Positions 39,085 through 41,750 of a DNA stretch of 41,750 nt are shown piece after piece. The position numbers and the translations under genes were made by a program. The notes under the pieces are model-generated. The model did not search any database and was not told the DNA's origin. It was given only the letters and a program-made list of their open reading frames with translations. Positions within the stretch are counted from its first letter, which is position 1, and every line of letters starts with the position of its first letter. The stretch lies in contig NZ_JAEUPY010000116.1 of assembly GCF_016790065.1 (NCBI RefSeq), positions 1 to 41,750 on the forward strand, written 5' to 3'. This DNA is from Steroidobacter sp. GTDB lineage: Bacteria; Pseudomonadota; Gammaproteobacteria; Steroidobacterales; Steroidobacteraceae.

Positions 39085-39795
39085 ATGCCCATGAACATTC
39101 TCACGATCACGGCGCTGGTCCTCACGACGTTGCTAGCCCCGGCGCAGGCAGAGCGCCTCGTTCGCACCACGCAAACGCTGCCGGATCTCGCCGCTCCGCC
39201 TCAAGGCACGGCACAGTGGATCGCGCGACGCATGCGAATGAACGGTCTGCCGATGACTCTGAAAGCGTTCGAGTCGCGGTTGTCTGCCGACGCTGTGCTT
39301 GCTCACTACGAATCGCAGCTCAGATCGTCCGGCAGCCATGAAACACGGCGATCGATGAGTTCACCGTGGCAGGTGCTCATGTTCCGGTCGCACGATCACT
39401 TCGTCACTGTGCATGCACGCACTGTGAGCGGAGGCAGTGAAGGCACGATTCTGGTCAGTCCGGCGCTCGATCCCGCGCGACTTCGTGTGCACTCTGATTT
39501 TCCGCGCCCGCCAGCGGCTCGTATCGTCAACTTGCAGCAGTACGACGATGCCGGCATGCAATCCGAGCACATCAGTTTTACGAGCGAACGTAGTCCCTTC
39601 GTGGAAGCGCAAGCGTTCTCTGAACTTCTGATTCGCGATGGCTGGACCAAGATCGACACGCGTCCTACCTATAAAGCTCATCGCGGCTTCGTGCTGGAAG
39701 CACAGCGGGACGCCGAACAGGCACTGCTTGTCGTGATTCCCGACGCTGCGCGCCCGACCAGGACCGCCGTCGTCGTCACTTGGAAGAAGTCATGA
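39085..39795 (+). CDS. Secreted protein of unknown function in the Tad operon
   Basis: A 236-residue protein with a signal peptide (NILTITALVLTTLLAPAQA). The mature part has two similar-sized regions. LSADAVLAHYESQLRSSG and SELLIRDGWTKIDTR could be two related strand-helix modules, but I cannot place them in a family. The position three bases after the TadE-like gene and four-base overlap (ATGA) with the mini-prepilin downstream make it part of the same operon. A role in pilus assembly or anchoring is inferred from context only. Confidence 0.7.
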   Translation: MPMNILTITALVLTTLLAPAQAERLVRTTQTLPDLAAPPQGTAQWIARRMRMNGLPMTLKAFESRLSADAVLAHYESQLRSSGSHETRRSMSSPWQVLMFRSHDHFVTVHARTVSGGSEGTILVSPALDPARLRVHSDFPRPPAARIVNLQQYDDAGMQSEHISFTSERSPFVEAQAFSELLIRDGWTKIDTRPTYKAHRGFVLEAQRDAEQALLVVIPDAARPTRTAVVVTWKKS

Positions 39796-39938
39796 AACTG
39801 CAGCGAGGCTGGAGCTTCGCCGAATACCTAGCGGTGCTCGCCGGGCTGATGGTGCTGTGGCGAGGTGCGCAGGCGGCGTTGGCCCTGTTGATCGAATACC
39901 ACGATGAGTTTTCCTGGACCCTGATGATTCCCTTCTGA
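39792..39938 (+). CDS. Mini Flp-like prepilin (48 residues)
   Basis: A short gene whose ATG overlaps the previous stop (ATGA). The protein starts MKLQRG/WSFAEY, an exact match to the Flp processing consensus G/XXXXEY. A hydrophobic helix (LAVLAGLMVLWRGAQAALALL) and a 14-residue tail follow. After cleavage the mature peptide would be 42 residues, shorter than known Flp pilins but with the same design. It lies 23 bases before cpaB. It is probably a minor pilin or pseudopilin. Confidence 0.7.
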   Translation: MKLQRGWSFAEYLAVLAGLMVLWRGAQAALALLIEYHDEFSWTLMIPF

Positions 39939-39961
39939 ACGCATCGCTCAAGGAACGAGCA

Positions 39962-40759
39962 ATGAAAGGCCTCTGGATCACCACCCTCATGGTTGGCGGC
40001 GCACTTGCCGCTGGCAGTGGCGCTGCTTATCTAGCCAAGCGCTACATCAACACTGAGATGCGCTCGGAACGTGAGCAGCTCCACAAGCAGTATCAGCTGG
40101 TCAGTGTCGTGGTCGCGAAAGCTGACCTGGCGCCAGGAGCTGTGCTTTCCGGCCAAACCGTCGCACAGCGCGAAGTACCGAGCACGTTTCTCCATGCTGA
40201 CGCTGCGCGCTCAGAGCAATGGGGCGACATCGCCGGCCGAGTCTTGGCGCGTGCCGTACGCAGCGGCGAGACCATCCTCAACTCACATCTAGCTCAAGCG
40301 ATCGGTGCAGGATTCTCCGCACAGCTGCCCGAGGGCATGCGAGCGCTGACCTTTCCTGTCGATGAGGAGGCGTCGATATCGGGAATGCTCGCGCCGGGCG
40401 ATCGCATCGATCTGCTATTCACGACGGCGGCGGCCAACGACAGCGTCACCATGCCATTGCTGCTGGCCGTACCCGTGATTGCAACGGGATTGCGAACTCA
40501 GAGTAACGAGCACTCCTTGCCTGAGAGGTTGCAGTCAGGCCCGTTCCGCACCATCACCGTGGCCGTGACGCCGACCGACGCGGCGAAAATCACACTCGCG
40601 CAAGAAGCGGGAAGAGTCACGGTTGCCCTTCGTCAGCCGAACGATCTCGCCGTGAGCCGCATTGCTCGCGTCACCAAAAGCAGTTTACTGAAAGGCGATG
40701 AGCCGGCGAGCTCAGCGAAGCCACGACTGCACGTTCAAATCATTCTCGGCGGAGTTTGA
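39962..40759 (+). CDS. cpaB: Flp pilus assembly protein CpaB/RcpC
   Basis: A 265-residue protein with an N-terminal membrane segment (LWITTLMVGGALAAGSGAAYL). The SAF domain (VVVAKADLAPGAVLSGQTVAQREVP, about 47-72) is typical of CpaB. The middle block MRALTFPVDEEASISGMLAPGDRIDLLFT is the CpaB/RcpC conserved core. CpaB is a periplasmic partner of the secretin in Tad pili. AAGGA stands before the ATG. It is three bases upstream of cpaC. Confidence 0.9.
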   Translation: MKGLWITTLMVGGALAAGSGAAYLAKRYINTEMRSEREQLHKQYQLVSVVVAKADLAPGAVLSGQTVAQREVPSTFLHADAARSEQWGDIAGRVLARAVRSGETILNSHLAQAIGAGFSAQLPEGMRALTFPVDEEASISGMLAPGDRIDLLFTTAAANDSVTMPLLLAVPVIATGLRTQSNEHSLPERLQSGPFRTITVAVTPTDAAKITLAQEAGRVTVALRQPNDLAVSRIARVTKSSLLKGDEPASSAKPRLHVQIILGGV

Positions 40760-40762
40760 GCC

Positions 40763-41750
40763 ATGAGCATCCTTGTTCATGCCGGCGCGTGGTTGGTCAC
40801 AGCGCTAATGCTCAACACCTCGTTGCCCGAAGCGCTCAGTCAGGCGCCTGTCGCCGTGCTCTCGGTTCCGCAGGGACAAAGCTTGGTGATTCGCACGCCT
40901 GGGGTGAAGCGCGTGTCCGCAGGCGATGGCGCGACTATCGACATCAAAGTGCTCGATGACACGCAGGAGATCCTGGTGCTCGGTCGCAAGGCCGGCACGA
41001 CGGATCTGCGAATCTGGTCTCGCGATGGATCTAGCGTCGCTTATCTCGTGCAAGTGTTGGGCGTCGTCGATCCTCTCGCTGCGCCGCCGGCTTCGTTGCA
41101 GGCCGAGTCGACCATTCTGATCAAAGCTCGGCTGATTGAAGTGCGGAAGTCGGCTCTGCGCGATATCGGCATCGATTGGGCGGACGTCGCTGCGGGCCCC
41201 GTTTTCAGCAGTGCCGATGGCGTGGATTTGGCCACGACGCTCGATTCAATGATTCATTTACTGATGAATCGTGGCGATGCGCGTTTGCTCGCCGAGCCGA
41301 CGCTGACTTGTATCAACGGCGGTCAGGCGGACTTCGTGGTGGGCGGCGAAGTGCCGATTCCGGTGCAGAACCAGGACGGCGCGTTGAACGTGGTGTTCAA
41401 GCAGTTCGGCATCCTGCTCAACGTCGCGCCTCGCGCCAACGATGCTGGCCTGATTCGCACCAAGGTCGGCGTCGAAGTCAGCAGCGTCGACAAAGCCAAT
41501 GCTGTGATGGGCATTCCCGGCTTTGCCACACGCAAGACCAACACCGAAATGAATGTGCAGTCCGGTGAGCCCATGGTGGTGGCCGGATTGTTCAGTGCCG
41601 ACGATGCCAAGACCGTGACCAAGCTGCCTGCGCTCGGCTCGCTGCCGATTCTAGGTGAGCTGTTCAAGTCGCGTCAGTTTCGTCGTGGCGAGACCGAGCT
41701 GGTCGTGCTCGTCACACCTCAAATCATCGATGCAAGTTCCAATGCGGTGA
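40763..41750 (+). CDS. cpaC: Tad pilus secretin CpaC/RcpA (3' end beyond window)
   Basis: The reading frame starts at 40763 ([10 protein letters not shown]) and is still open at the last base, giving at least 329 residues. It has a signal peptide (about 1-27) and the pilus-secretin N-terminal domain ([15 protein letters not shown], about 40-95). The secretin core has [37 protein letters not shown] and [10 protein letters not shown]. It forms the outer-membrane channel for the Flp pilus. The first three quarters look complete; a C-terminal tail may follow. Confidence 0.92.
   Translation, partial: MSILVHAGAWLVTALMLNTSLPEALSQAPVAVLSVPQGQSLVIRTPGVKRVSAGDGATIDIKVLDDTQEILVLGRKAGTTDLRIWSRDGSSVAYLVQVLGVVDPLAAPPASLQAESTILIKARLIEVRKSALRDIGIDWADVAAGPVFSSADGVDLATTLDSMIHLLMNRGDARLLAEPTLTCINGGQADFVVGGEVPIPVQNQDGALNVVFKQFGILLNVAPRANDAGLIRTKVGVEVSSVDKANAVMGIPGFATRKTNTEMNVQSGEPMVVAGLFSADDAKTVTKLPALGSLPILGELFKSRQFRRGETELVVLVTPQIIDASSNAV

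Overview
The window is a GC-rich chromosomal segment around the replication-origin region of a bacterium that is most likely a gammaproteobacterium. The main evidence is the canonical dnaA-dnaN-recF-gyrB run diverging from rpmH-rnpA-yidD-yidC-mnmE. Two-subunit glycyl-tRNA synthetase, SecB, EnvC and a glnA-DUF4124-ntrB-ntrC block also fit. A deep-branching Xanthomonadales/Nevskiales-type lineage is a reasonable guess, but it is inferred from gene content only. No tRNA, rRNA, insertion sequence, prophage or CRISPR array was seen.

Layout. 1-2218: the 3' part of an OPT-family transporter, a small four-helix membrane protein and a MAPEG protein. 2223-8501 (minus strand): an intact diguanylate cyclase, the CtpA-type protease, a large GAF/GGDEF/EAL protein with a degenerate GGDEF motif, and an EnvC-type amidase activator that lacks metal ligands. 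8455-10750 (plus): rhodanese, glutaredoxin, SecB and GpsA, converging with trmL. 11249-16083 (minus): the nitrogen-control block (ntrC, ntrB, a DUF4124 protein and glnA). It carries a recognisable sigma54 promoter, two NtrC-type dyads, an intrinsic terminator, and a sigma70 promoter that appears to give a leaderless transcript. 16493-20276 (plus): glyQ-glyS-plsC.

20344-26551 (minus): gyrB, recF, dnaN and dnaA. The dnaN-dnaA gap holds three DnaA boxes and an AT-rich stretch and is the best oriC candidate. 26811-30635 (plus): rpmH, rnpA, yidD, yidC and mnmE, tightly packed with overlaps. 30653-36643 is more accessory: a small HExxH protein, a secreted protein of unknown function, a dihaem cytochrome c, an Ada-type alkylation-repair regulator, a Tat-exported dienelactone-hydrolase-like protein that seems to have lost its nucleophile and histidine, and an exported amidohydrolase.

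36799 to the end is the start of a Tad/Flp-type pilus operon. It encodes an Flp pilin, a TadG-like protein, a TadE-like pseudopilin, an unknown secreted protein, a 48-residue mini-prepilin with a perfect Flp processing motif, CpaB and a CpaC secretin cut by the window edge. The ATPase, prepilin peptidase and TadB/TadC genes, if present, would lie beyond the right edge. This pilus locus with its unusual small parts is the most novel-looking region.
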